A DNA stretch of 64,000 nt. Source: Achromobacter anxifer (lineage in GTDB: Bacteria; Pseudomonadota; Gammaproteobacteria; Burkholderiales; Burkholderiaceae_B). Made by a program: the position numbers and the translations under genes. The stretch is taken from the NCBI RefSeq assembly GCF_903652925.1, contig NZ_CAHLAR010000019.1:1-64000 (forward strand). Direction: 5' to 3'. A model generated the notes under the pieces. It was not told the origin of the DNA, searched no databases, and saw only the letters and a list, made by a program, of their open reading frames with translations. Below, piece by piece: positions 6,158 through 14,492 of the stretch (within the stretch, counting starts at the first letter, position 1; every line of letters starts with the position of its first letter).

Positions 6158-7933
6158 ATGGCGATCAAAAAAGACAAAGTCGATGCGGTGCTGGTCGGAT
6201 TCGGCTGGACCGGCGCAATCCTGGGCCAGGAACTGACCGAGGCGGGCTTGCATGTGCTGGCGCTGGAGCGCGGTGCGATGCAGGACACGCCCAAGGACGC
6301 CGAGTACCCCAAGGTCATCGACGAGCTGGCGTATTCCGTGCGCGGCAAGCTGTTCCAGGACCTGTCCAAGGAAACCGTGACCATCCGCCACGGCGTCGAT
6401 GACGTGGCCGTGCCGTACCGGCAGAATGGCTCGTTCCTGTTGGGCACGGGCGTGGGCGGCGCGGGCTTCCACTGGAACGGCATGCACTACCGCGTGCTGC
6501 CCGAAGAACTGGAACTGCGCACCCGCTACGAAACGCGCTACGGCAAGAACTTCATCCCGGAAGGCATGACCATCCAGGATTTCGGCGTGACCTACGACGA
6601 ACTGGAGCCGTACTTCAGCAAGTTCGAATACGTGTGCGGAACGTCCGGCAAGGCCGGCAACCTGAACGGCCAGATCGTCGAAGGCGGCAATCCGCTGGAA
6701 GGCAAGCGCAGCAAGGAATTCCCGCTGCCGCCCCTGACCACCACCTACGGCGCCCAGCTGTTCGACAAGGCGGCGCGCGAGGTCGGCTTCCATCCGTATC
6801 CGGCGCCCGCGGCCAATGCCTCGGGCCCCTACACCAATCCGTACGGCGTGCGCCTGGGGCCCTGTAATTTCTGCGGCTTCTGCGAGAACTACGGCTGCTA
6901 CATGTATTCGAAGGCCTCGCCGCAGACCACCATCCTGCCGGTGCTGCTGAAGAAGCCCAACTTCGAACTGCGCACGCATTCGCACGTGATCAAGGTCAAC
7001 CTGGACTCCAGCGGCAAGAAGGCCGTGGGCGTGACCTACATCGACGCGCAAGGCCGTGAGGTGGAGCAACCCGCCGACCTGGTGATCCTGTCGGCCTACC
7101 AGATGCACAACGTGCGCCTGCTGCTGCTGTCCGGCATCGGCAAGCCGTACGACCCCAAGACCAACGAAGGCGTGGTCGGCAAGAACTACGCGTACCAGAT
7201 GAACGGCGCGGTCAACGTCCTGTTGCCCAAGGGCACCCAGCTCAATCCCTTCGTGGGCACGGGCGCGGGCGGCGTGGGCATGGACGACCTGAACGGCGAC
7301 CAGTTCGACCACGGGCCCCTGGGCTTCCTGGGCGGCGCCAGCATCCGCCACGTGCGCTACGGCGGCCGTCCGATCAAGCAGACGCCCACCATGCCGGGCA
7401 CGCCCACCTGGGGCACGGCCTGGAAGGCGGGAGTGCAGGACGCCTATCAGCGTCACCTGTCCATAGGTATATCCGGTTCGGTGATGTCGTACCGCGACGC
7501 CTACCTGTCGCTGGACCCGACCTACAAGGACAGCTTTGGCCAGCCGCTACTGCGCATGACCTTCGACTGGCATGACAACGAATTCGACATGCTGGGCTAC
7601 ATGGGCAAGCGCATGGAAGATGTGGCCAAGGCCATGAAGCCCGAAAAGTACGCGGTGGGGGTGCGCAAGAAGGGCGCGCGCTACGACACCCGGGTCTACC
7701 AGAGCACGCACAACACGGGCGGCGCCATCATGGGCACCAATCCCAAGGAAAGCGTGGTCAACAAGTACCTGCAGAGCTGGGACGTGCCCAACCTGTTCGT
7801 GATGGGGGCCTGCGTGTTCCCGCAGAACATGGGCTACAACCCGACGGGCCTGGTTGGCGCGCTGGCCTATTGGTCCGCGCAGGCGATTCGCGACCAGTAC
7901 CTGAAGAACCCCGGCCCGCTGGTCCAGGCTTAA
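6158..7933 (+). CDS. Gluconate 2-dehydrogenase flavoprotein subunit (GMC oxidoreductase)
   Basis: The product is 591 residues, the usual size for the large subunit (about 590-615). The FAD-binding Rossmann motif is near the N-terminus (AVLVGFGWTGAILGQEL, about residues 10-26). The C-terminal GMC domain shows STHNTGGAIMGTNP and NMGYNPTGLVGALAYW. It oxidises gluconate, or a similar polyol or aldonate, at C2 in the periplasm and passes electrons to the cytochrome c subunit. Residues 236-247 read CNFCGFCENYGC. Comparable Cys clusters in related dehydrogenases have been linked to an iron-sulphur centre. It has no signal peptide of its own, consistent with export as a complex with the Tat-bearing gamma subunit. 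Gluconate is the most likely substrate, but 2-ketogluconate or sorbitol cannot be excluded. Confidence 0.87.
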   Translation: MAIKKDKVDAVLVGFGWTGAILGQELTEAGLHVLALERGAMQDTPKDAEYPKVIDELAYSVRGKLFQDLSKETVTIRHGVDDVAVPYRQNGSFLLGTGVGGAGFHWNGMHYRVLPEELELRTRYETRYGKNFIPEGMTIQDFGVTYDELEPYFSKFEYVCGTSGKAGNLNGQIVEGGNPLEGKRSKEFPLPPLTTTYGAQLFDKAAREVGFHPYPAPAANASGPYTNPYGVRLGPCNFCGFCENYGCYMYSKASPQTTILPVLLKKPNFELRTHSHVIKVNLDSSGKKAVGVTYIDAQGREVEQPADLVILSAYQMHNVRLLLLSGIGKPYDPKTNEGVVGKNYAYQMNGAVNVLLPKGTQLNPFVGTGAGGVGMDDLNGDQFDHGPLGFLGGASIRHVRYGGRPIKQTPTMPGTPTWGTAWKAGVQDAYQRHLSIGISGSVMSYRDAYLSLDPTYKDSFGQPLLRMTFDWHDNEFDMLGYMGKRMEDVAKAMKPEKYAVGVRKKGARYDTRVYQSTHNTGGAIMGTNPKESVVNKYLQSWDVPNLFVMGACVFPQNMGYNPTGLVGALAYWSAQAIRDQYLKNPGPLVQA

Positions 7934-7945
7934 GGAGACGGCACA

Positions 7946-9256
7946 ATGATTAAGCAGACCATTGTTGCGGCCATCTCCGCCCTGGCGGCCAGCGCCGCGT
8001 TCGCCGCGGACGGCACGCCGGCCGCCGCCGACGCGCAGTTGATCAAGCAGGGCGAGTACCTGTCGCGCGCCGGCGACTGCATCGCCTGCCATACGGCCAA
8101 GGACGGCAAGCCGTTCGCCGGCGGCCTGGGCATCGATTCGCCGTTGGGCATGATCTATTCCACCAACATCACGCCCGACAAGGAGACCGGCATCGGCGGC
8201 TACTCCTACGAGGACTTCGACCGGGCCGTGCGCCACGGCGTGGCCAAGGACGGGCACTCGCTGTATCCGGCCATGCCGTACACCGCCTACGCCAAGGTCT
8301 CGCCCGAGGACGTCAAGGCCTTGTACGCCTACTTCATGCACGGCGTCGAGCCGGTGAAGCAGGAGAACAAGGACACCGACATCATCTGGCCCTTGTCGAT
8401 GCGCTGGCCGCTGGGCGTGTGGCGCTGGATGTTCGCGCCGGACGTGGCGACGGCGCCGGTGTCGGTCGATACGAAGGGCGCCGATCGCGCCGCGCTGCTG
8501 CGCGGCCAGTACCTGGTCGAAGGCCTGGGCCATTGCAGCACCTGCCATACGCCGCGCGGTTTCGCCTTGCAGGAAAAGGCGCTGACCGAGGCCGACGGCT
8601 CGGCATTCCTGTCGGGCGGCGTGGTGGACGGCTGGCTCGCCAAGAACCTGCGCGGCGACGCCACGGACGGCCTGGGCAGCTGGAGCCAGGAGGACATCGT
8701 CGCCTTCCTGAAGTCCGGCCGCAACGGCCATTCCGCGGCTTTCGGCGGCATGGCGCAGGTGGTGGGCGACAGCACACAGCATCTGTCCGATGCGGATCTG
8801 AACGCCATCGCCGCCTACCTCAAGAGCCTGCCGCCGGTGAACAAGGACGCCAAGCCGCTGGCCTACGACCCGTCCGTGGCGCAGGCGCTGCGCACCGGCA
8901 CGGACAAGGGCGACGGCGCCATGGCGTTCCTCAACAACTGCGCGGCCTGCCACCGCAGCACGGGCAAGGGCTATGCGGAAACCTTCCCGCAGCTGGCGCT
9001 CAGCTCCACGGTGAACTCGGCGGATCCTGCGTCGCTGATCCACATCGTGCTCAAGGGCGCGCAGATGCCGGGCACCACCGCGGCGCCTACCGCCTACGCG
9101 ATGCCGGGCTTCGACTGGCGCATGACCGACAAGGAAGTCGCCGACGTGGTGACCTTCGTGCGGTCCAGCTGGGGCAACAAGGGGGCGGCCGTGACCGCCG
9201 CCGACGTGGCCCAGGTGCGCAAGGACGTGGGGGCGGCTCCACAGCCCGCGCGTTGA
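7946..9256 (+). CDS. Gluconate 2-dehydrogenase cytochrome c subunit (three haems)
   Basis: The product is 436 residues. A Sec signal peptide ends around SAAFA-ADG (about residue 22). Three haem c sites are visible: CIACH (45-49), CSTCH (197-201) and CAACH (332-336). This is the arrangement of the triheme cytochrome subunit of periplasmic gluconate, sorbitol and alcohol dehydrogenases. It accepts electrons from the flavoprotein and delivers them to ubiquinone at the inner membrane. It starts 12 bases after the flavoprotein stop with GGAG upstream, completing the gamma-alpha-cytochrome order typical of these operons, and is followed by a strong terminator. Confidence 0.9.
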   Translation: MIKQTIVAAISALAASAAFAADGTPAAADAQLIKQGEYLSRAGDCIACHTAKDGKPFAGGLGIDSPLGMIYSTNITPDKETGIGGYSYEDFDRAVRHGVAKDGHSLYPAMPYTAYAKVSPEDVKALYAYFMHGVEPVKQENKDTDIIWPLSMRWPLGVWRWMFAPDVATAPVSVDTKGADRAALLRGQYLVEGLGHCSTCHTPRGFALQEKALTEADGSAFLSGGVVDGWLAKNLRGDATDGLGSWSQEDIVAFLKSGRNGHSAAFGGMAQVVGDSTQHLSDADLNAIAAYLKSLPPVNKDAKPLAYDPSVAQALRTGTDKGDGAMAFLNNCAACHRSTGKGYAETFPQLALSSTVNSADPASLIHIVLKGAQMPGTTAAPTAYAMPGFDWRMTDKEVADVVTFVRSSWGNKGAAVTAADVAQVRKDVGAAPQPAR

Positions 9257-9273
9257 TGTCTTGAAGTCAACGC

Positions 9274-9313
9274 GGCGCCGGCAAGCCTCATGGGTTTGCC
9301 GGCGCCGTTTTTT
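9274..9313 (+). terminator. Rho-independent terminator of the gluconate dehydrogenase operon
   Basis: GGCGCCGGCAA pairs with TTGCCGGCGCC (11 bp) around a short interior, then a run of T residues follows (GTTTTTTC). It lies 17 bases after the cytochrome stop codon. Confidence 0.85.
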
Positions 9314-9360
9314 CATTGAACGAATTGACAGGCGTCGGCGCCGGGCGCAAGCTACGGCTC

Positions 9361-9423
9361 ATGCATCGATCCGTCGCCTCCCTCGTTTTGATTATTAGCC
9401 CCATCAGGACCTTGGTGGGTTAG
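9361..9423 (+). CDS. Possible 20-residue leader peptide rich in Leu, Ile and Val
   Basis: A short frame from ATG 9361 to TAG 9421-9423 encodes a 20-residue peptide. Its core is SLVLIISPIRTLVG, and nine of the 20 residues are Leu, Ile or Val. TTGACA at 9325-9330 could be a -35 box that would put the transcript start almost at the ATG; the -10 box is poor and there is no clear Shine-Dalgarno sequence. The end of the frame overlaps the first arm of a set of mutually exclusive hairpins ending in a terminator (9447-9470). That arrangement resembles amino-acid biosynthesis attenuators. Translation is not proven, and it may instead be part of a small RNA. Confidence 0.4.
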   Translation: MHRSVASLVLIISPIRTLVG

Positions 9424-9455
9424 CGCGCGTCGGTACATCGCCACACAAACCCGCC
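9400..9455 (+). promoter_or_regulatory. Candidate antiterminator hairpins of an attenuator
   Basis: CCCATCA (9400-9406) can pair with TGGTGGG (9413-9419), with one G-U. GGTGGGTT (9414-9421) can instead pair with AACCCGCC (9448-9455), eight pairs with one G-U. The second pairing removes the left arm of the terminator at 9447-9470, so the two states exclude each other. The leader frame's stop codon (9421-9423) lies at the switch point. Confidence 0.4.
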
Positions 9456-9470
9456 AGAGGCGGGTTTTTT
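9447..9470 (+). terminator. Rho-independent terminator between the leader frame and the kinase gene
   Basis: AAACCCGCC (9447-9455), loop AGA, GGCGGGTTT (9459-9467), then further T residues to 9470. The nine-base GC-rich stem with a T run is a classic intrinsic terminator. It stands 44 bases before the kinase gene rather than after a gene, so it ends a short upstream transcript. Confidence 0.8.
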
Positions 9471-9514
9471 GTTGGCCCGCCTCCTGCACGCAGCTTCTTC
9501 CAGGAGAGCACCCT

Positions 9515-10027
9515 ATGACGTCCACCGATACTTCCGCCCCGGCCACTCCAATGCTGCACTTTCTTTGCGGCAAGATCGGCGCCGGCAAATCCACGCTGGC
9601 GCAGGCCCTGGCCGCGCGGCCGGCCACCATCCTGCTCAGCGAGGACAGCTGGCTGGCGGCGCTGTATCCGGGCGAGATCGTGGACCTGACGGACTACGCC
9701 CGCTGCGCCAGCCGTCTGCGCAACGCCATGGGCAGCCATGTGGCGGCCCTGGTGCGATCGGGCTTGTCCGTGGTGCTGGATTTTCCCGCCAACACGCGAC
9801 GCAGCCGGGACTGGCTGCGCCAGGTGGCGCAAGAGGCCGGTTGCGCCCACCAACTCCACTACCTGGACCTGCCCGACGAGGTCTGCAAGGCCAGGCTGCG
9901 CGCGCGCAATGCCTCGGGCACGCATCCCTACACCACGACCGACGAGCAGTACGACGCGATCACCGCGTATTTCGTCGAGCCGGAAGACGACGAGGGATTC
10001 ACGCTGGTGCGGCACGGGATTGGCTGA
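9515..10027 (+). CDS. P-loop kinase-like ATPase (zeta-toxin/AAA_33 type)
   Basis: The product is 170 residues. A Walker A motif GKIGAGKST sits at residues 19-27, followed by a kinase-like layout: LLSEDSWL (about 37-44) in the place of a catalytic Asp region, VVLDFPANTRRSRDWLR in the middle, and ARLRARNASG as a possible lid. Proteins of this type phosphorylate small molecules or antibiotics, or resemble zeta toxins. No antitoxin gene is adjacent, so a toxin role is not supported. AGGAG lies before the ATG at 9515. It is preceded by the attenuator-like element and followed, 62 bases on, by the FAN1 gene. The actual substrate is unknown. Confidence 0.7.
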   Translation: MTSTDTSAPATPMLHFLCGKIGAGKSTLAQALAARPATILLSEDSWLAALYPGEIVDLTDYARCASRLRNAMGSHVAALVRSGLSVVLDFPANTRRSRDWLRQVAQEAGCAHQLHYLDLPDEVCKARLRARNASGTHPYTTTDEQYDAITAYFVEPEDDEGFTLVRHGIG

Positions 10028-10089
10028 GGCGCCGGCCGGGCGCGCCTGCTATGATTGCTGGATAAATATCCAGTCATCCGGCCCGGCCG

Positions 10090-11733
10090 ATGTTTCCCGC
10101 CTACCGCTACTACTATCTGCACAACTTCCAGCGCGCGCTGGCGTGGGTCGGCGACCGCTACGCCGACCTGCTGGACGATGGCGAACGCCGGTTCATGGCC
10201 GATTTTCCGGGCCTGCCGCAGGCATCGCAGGCGCTGATGGTGCGCATGCTGATGCGGCGCGGTCCCTGGTTCCGAGCCAGCCGGCTGGTCTACGAGGAGA
10301 TTGGCGAGGCCGAGGCGGCCGCCGCGCCGCTGCTGGCGCTGGGGTGGCTGGACGCGCAGGCGCCGATGACGCTGGACGAGCTGTTCGGCCTGCACACCAA
10401 GCCCGAACTGAACCGCATGTTCGTCGGCGCGTCCTGTGGATCCGCCGCGCGCAAGGGCGACCTGCTGGAAGCAGTGCGCGCCATGGACGACGCGCCGCGG
10501 CCCTACACGGCCTGGCACCCGCAGGCGCAGGAACCCGTCTGGCGCGTGGCGGTGACGGACATCTGCGAACGTTTCCGTCTGATGTTCTTCGGCAACCTGC
10601 ACCAGGACTGGTCGGAGTTCGTGCTGGCCGACCTGCGCGTGTTCCAGTACGAAACCGTGCCGTTCGACGCTTCGTCGCGCGCCTTCCAGGCACGGGCGGA
10701 CGTGGATTGCTATCTGGCGCTGCACGCCTGCCGCGTGGCGTTGGAAGAGGGGGCCGACGCCGATGCGCTGATGCAGGCCGTGCAGGCTTGCGCCAGCGGC
10801 AACGCCTGGCTGGAAAAGCGCCGCGCCAAGGTCTTGCTGCGCATCGGACAGGCCTGCGAGCGGGCGCAGGACTGGGACACCGCGCGACGCGTGTACGAGG
10901 CCTGCGCCTATCCCGGCGCCAGGCACCGCCGCATCCGCGTCTACGAACGCATGGCGCGGCACGGCGATGCGCTGGCCCTGGCCTTGCAGGCGCACGCCGA
11001 GCCCGAGAGCGAGGAAGAAAGCCAGCGCCTGGCGCGCATGCTGCCGCGGCTGTATCGCGGCGCGGGGCACACCGCGCCGGCGCGCGCGGCCCATCCGGCG
11101 TTGCTGCGCACCGACCTGACGCTGGCGCGGCCGGCCGAACCCACGGCGGTGGAATACGTCACTCGCGACCATCTGCACCGCGACGACGCGCCCGTGCACT
11201 ACGTGGAAAACGCGCTGATCAATTCGCTGTTCGGCCTGCTGTGCTGGCCGGCTGTGTTCGCGCCCTTGCCGGGCGCCTTCTTCCATCCGTTCCAGCGCGG
11301 TCCCGCCGACCTGGACGCGCCGGATTTCCACCAGCGCCGCGCGGCGCTGTTCGCGCAATGCCTGGCGCAGCTGGACACGCCGGGCTATCGGGACGTGATC
11401 CTGCAACGCTACGCGGACAAGGCGGGCCTGCAATCGCCCTTCGTGTTCTGGGGTTCCTTGTCGGAGGACCTGCTGGCGCAGGCGCTGGAATGCCTGCCGG
11501 CCGCGCATCTGAAGCTGTATTTCGAACGCCTGCTGCGCGACGTGAAGACCAACCGCTCGGGCCTGCCGGACCTGATCCGCTTCTGGCCGTCCGAGCGCCG
11601 CTACGAATTGATCGAGGTCAAGGGGCCGGGCGACAAGCTGCAGGACAACCAGATCCGCTGGCTGCAGTACTGCGTGTTGCACGGCATGCCGGTGCGGGTG
11701 TGCCACGTCAGCTGGCGCGAGGTCGACGCATGA
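10090..11733 (+). CDS. FAN1-type VRR-NUC structure-specific nuclease
   Basis: The product is 547 residues. The C-terminal VRR-NUC domain is clear: GLPDL with Asp494, then IEVKGPGD with Glu509 and Lys511, then DNQIRWLQYC. This is the D...ExK core of the virus-type nuclease domain of eukaryotic FAN1 and its bacterial homologues. The middle part is helical (LARMLPRLYRGAGH, VYEACAYPGARHRR), as in the TPR-like and SAP-like parts of FAN1. Family members cut 5' flaps and unhook DNA interstrand crosslinks. Its stop overlaps the start of the next gene (ATGA), tying it to a nuclease-helicase fusion and suggesting a joint DNA-repair role. Confidence 0.85.
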   Translation: MFPAYRYYYLHNFQRALAWVGDRYADLLDDGERRFMADFPGLPQASQALMVRMLMRRGPWFRASRLVYEEIGEAEAAAAPLLALGWLDAQAPMTLDELFGLHTKPELNRMFVGASCGSAARKGDLLEAVRAMDDAPRPYTAWHPQAQEPVWRVAVTDICERFRLMFFGNLHQDWSEFVLADLRVFQYETVPFDASSRAFQARADVDCYLALHACRVALEEGADADALMQAVQACASGNAWLEKRRAKVLLRIGQACERAQDWDTARRVYEACAYPGARHRRIRVYERMARHGDALALALQAHAEPESEEESQRLARMLPRLYRGAGHTAPARAAHPALLRTDLTLARPAEPTAVEYVTRDHLHRDDAPVHYVENALINSLFGLLCWPAVFAPLPGAFFHPFQRGPADLDAPDFHQRRAALFAQCLAQLDTPGYRDVILQRYADKAGLQSPFVFWGSLSEDLLAQALECLPAAHLKLYFERLLRDVKTNRSGLPDLIRFWPSERRYELIEVKGPGDKLQDNQIRWLQYCVLHGMPVRVCHVSWREVDA

Positions 11734-14000
11734 GCTACGCCGTGGCGGTGCGCGCGCTGTGCGAATTCACGGCGCGCGCCGGAGACCTGGACCTGCGCTT
11801 CACGCCCGCGCCCACGGGGCTGGAGGGCATGGCGGGCCATGCGGCCGTGACGGGACGCCGCGGGCCGGCCTACGAAACCGAAGTGGCCTTGTCCGGGCAA
11901 TACGAGAACCTGCTGGTGCGCGGCCGCGCCGACGGCTACGACCCTGCCGCCAAGCAGCTCGAAGAGATCAAGACCTACCGTGGCCAGCTGGACAGCGTGC
12001 GCGAGAACCACCGCGCGGTGCATTGGGCGCAGGCGCGGGTGTACGGGCATCTGCTGTGCCAGGCGCGCGGGCTTGAACGCCTGCGCGTGGCGCTGGTGTA
12101 TTTCAACGTGGTCACCGAGGAAGAGACAGTGCAGGTCGAAACGCACGAGGCCGCCGCGCTGGAGGCCTTCTTCCGCGAGCAATGCGGGCGCTTTCTGGAC
12201 TGGGCCGCGAAGGAGCAGGCGCACCGCCAGTCGCGCGATGGCGCCCTGGAGACGCTGGCGTTTCCCCACGGCGAATTCCGCAGCGGGCAGCGCGATCTTG
12301 CGGTGGCGGCGTATCGCACGGCGCGCGACGGCGGTTGCCTGATGGCGCAGGCCAGCACCGGCATAGGCAAGACGCTGGGCACGATCTTCCCGCTGCTCAA
12401 GGCCAGCCCGGGCTCGGGTCTGGACAAGATCTTCTTCCTGGCCGCCAAGAGCCCGGGCCGCGCGCTGGCGCTGGAGGCGCTGGACACCGTCAACGCGCAG
12501 CCGGCCGCGCCCGGCCTGCGGGTGCTGGACCTGCAGGCGCGCGACAAGACCTGCGTGCATCCAGACCTGGCCTGCCACGGCGAGTCCTGCCCGCTCGCCC
12601 AGGGCTTCTATGACCGCTTGCCGCAGGCGCGCGAGTCCGCCCTGGCGCATGTGCGGCTGGACGCCGCTACTGTTGCCGCCGCGGCCCGCGAACATCAGGT
12701 CTGTCCTTACTACCTGTCGCAGGAGCTGATCCGCTGGAGCGACGTGGTGGTGGGCGACTACAACTACTACTACGACTCCACCGCGATGCTGTACGCGATG
12801 ACGCAGGTCTACCAGTGGAAGGTGGCGGTGCTGGTGGACGAGGCCCACAACCTGGTGGACCGGGCGCGCCGCATGTACACGGGCGAACTCGACCAGGCCT
12901 CGCTGGCGGCGGTGCGCTACGCCGCGCCCAAGGCGCTGAAGAAGCCGCTGGACGGCTTGCAGCGTTCCTGGAATGCGCTCAACAAGAAGCAGTCGGAACG
13001 CTACCAGGCCTATGACGAGGTCGCGGCAGGCGTGCTGGCCGCGGTGCAGAAGGCGGTGGGCGCGATCATGGAGCACATGGCGGAATCGCCGCTCCCGCAG
13101 GACGATCCCGTGCTGGCGTTCTACTTCGAGGCCTTGCAGTTCATGCGGCTGGCCGAGCAGTTCGGCCCGCACGCGCTGTTCGACGTGACCTTGTCGGACG
13201 CCGCCGCCGCCGGCGCCAAGACACCGCCGTCCGTGCTGTGCGTGCGCAACGTGATTCCGGCGCCGTACCTGGCGGCGCGCTACGCGGCGGCGCATGCCAC
13301 GGTGCTGTTCTCCGGCACGCTGAGCCCGCAGCAGTTCTACCGCGACACGCTGGGCCTGCCCGCGGCCACGCCCTGGATCGACGTCGCCGCGCCGTTCCAG
13401 GCCGAGCAGCTGGCGGTGCGGGTGGTGGGCAACGTGTCCACGCGCTATCGCGACCGCGAACGCTCGCTGGAACCTATCGTCGACCTGATCGCGCGGCAGT
13501 ATGCGGAACGGCCGGGCAACTACCTGGGTTTCTTAAGCAGCTTCGACTATCTGCGGCAGGTGTCGGACCTGATGCGCGCGCGCCATCCGGCGGTGCCGAT
13601 CTGGTTGCAGACCCCGGGCATGGACGAGGCCGGCCGCGCGGCGTTCCTGGCGCGCTTCACCGAAAGCGGGCAGGGCGTGGGCTTCGCGGTGCTGGGCGGC
13701 GCCTTCTCCGAAGGCGTGGACCTGCCCGGCAAGCGATTGATCGGCGCCTTCATCGCCACGCTGGGCCTGCCCCAGGTCAATCCCGTGAACGAGAACATGA
13801 AGCGCGCCATGGACCTGCGCTACGGCGTCGAGAACGGCTACGACTACACCTACCTGTATCCAGGCATGCAGAAGGTGGTGCAGGCGGCGGGCCGCGTCAT
13901 CCGCACCGAACAGGACGTGGGCACGGTGCACCTGATCGACGACCGCTACCGCCGCGCCAAGGTGCGCGGCTTGCTGCCCGGCTGGTGGCGCGTGGAGTGA
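11730..14000 (+). CDS. XPD/DinG-like helicase with N-terminal PD-(D/E)XK nuclease domain
   Basis: The product is 756 residues. Residues 60-85 carry a RecB/Cas4-like nuclease core (RADGYD with Asp68; LEEIKTYRG with Glu79 and Lys81). A superfamily 2 helicase follows: Walker A ASTGIGKT (Lys214), DEAH at 370-373, and QAAGRVIRTEQD near the C-terminus as motif VI. Four cysteines (275, 282, 287, 325) between motifs I and II match the iron-sulphur domain of XPD, FANCJ and DinG helicases. The frame is open for another 2 kb upstream, but that part lies over the FAN1 gene in another frame. The ATG at 11730 overlaps the FAN1 stop. It is predicted to unwind DNA 5'-3' and trim ends in partnership with FAN1. 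Confidence 0.87.
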   Translation: MSYAVAVRALCEFTARAGDLDLRFTPAPTGLEGMAGHAAVTGRRGPAYETEVALSGQYENLLVRGRADGYDPAAKQLEEIKTYRGQLDSVRENHRAVHWAQARVYGHLLCQARGLERLRVALVYFNVVTEEETVQVETHEAAALEAFFREQCGRFLDWAAKEQAHRQSRDGALETLAFPHGEFRSGQRDLAVAAYRTARDGGCLMAQASTGIGKTLGTIFPLLKASPGSGLDKIFFLAAKSPGRALALEALDTVNAQPAAPGLRVLDLQARDKTCVHPDLACHGESCPLAQGFYDRLPQARESALAHVRLDAATVAAAAREHQVCPYYLSQELIRWSDVVVGDYNYYYDSTAMLYAMTQVYQWKVAVLVDEAHNLVDRARRMYTGELDQASLAAVRYAAPKALKKPLDGLQRSWNALNKKQSERYQAYDEVAAGVLAAVQKAVGAIMEHMAESPLPQDDPVLAFYFEALQFMRLAEQFGPHALFDVTLSDAAAAGAKTPPSVLCVRNVIPAPYLAARYAAAHATVLFSGTLSPQQFYRDTLGLPAATPWIDVAAPFQAEQLAVRVVGNVSTRYRDRERSLEPIVDLIARQYAERPGNYLGFLSSFDYLRQVSDLMRARHPAVPIWLQTPGMDEAGRAAFLARFTESGQGVGFAVLGGAFSEGVDLPGKRLIGAFIATLGLPQVNPVNENMKRAMDLRYGVENGYDYTYLYPGMQKVVQAAGRVIRTEQDVGTVHLIDDRYRRAKVRGLLPGWWRVE

Positions 14001-14408
14001 TCAGGCCGGCCGCAATTCGGTCAGCGGCTGGTTGGGATCGCGGCTCAGCTGGTAGCCGTACCACAGGCTGCGCGCCATGCGCCTGGCCATTTCCTGGGCG
14101 GCGTCGGTCAGGGCGCGGTTGGGCAGAGCCTCGGTGGTTTCCTGCCACAGGGCCAGCCACTGCTCGAACAGCTCCGCGCTGAGATTCGGCATGGCGACGT
14201 GCTTGGGCATGGGCATGCCGGTGAAGCGGCGCGTGCCCAGCAGCACGGCCGACCAGAAGTCCGAGAGCGTGGCCAGATGCTCGTCCCAGTCATGCACCTG
14301 GCTGTCGAAGACGGGGCCCAGCTGCGCGTCGGCGCGGGCCTTGCCGTAGAAGGCATGAACCAGGTCGCGGATTTCGGCTTCCGTGCAGATATCGTCGGCT
14401 GAGTTCAA
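14001..14408 (-). CDS. Group III truncated haemoglobin
   Basis: The product is 135 residues, the usual size for truncated globins. Recognisable features are LVHAFYGKARAD in the first helices, LSDFWSAVLLGTRRFTGMP with the conserved Trp, and PMPKHV with the likely proximal histidine. Group III globins bind O2, NO or peroxide and are linked to microaerobic life and nitrosative stress. The frame extends upstream to an ATG at 14477. I chose a TTG at 14408 because AAAGGAG lies exactly six bases upstream and the globin fold begins there. It is downstream of, and co-oriented with, an MFS transporter gene; a functional link is not evident. Confidence 0.82.
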   Translation of the reverse strand: MNSADDICTEAEIRDLVHAFYGKARADAQLGPVFDSQVHDWDEHLATLSDFWSAVLLGTRRFTGMPMPKHVAMPNLSAELFEQWLALWQETTEALPNRALTDAAQEMARRMARSLWYGYQLSRDPNQPLTELRPA

Positions 14409-14492
14409 GATCGACTCCTTTGGGGCGGAAGGCGATCTTAGGGCGTGCAAGCCTGCGTCCGGTTTGATCTGGCGCAAGGTTCGTGGCCTGGG

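Noticed and set aside
5408-7456. Minus-strand frame of 682 codons opposite gluconate dehydrogenase
   Set aside because: It is a codon-bias shadow of two clearly identified genes; the translation is His/Gly/Ala-rich with no motif.
9515-10027. Zeta-toxin interpretation of the kinase
   Set aside because: No epsilon-like antitoxin gene is adjacent; only the P-loop kinase fold is supported.
9738-11729. Upstream extension of the helicase frame
   Set aside because: It lies over the kinase and FAN1 genes in another frame, is Arg/Ala-rich, and the helicase has a proper ATG overlapping the FAN1 stop.
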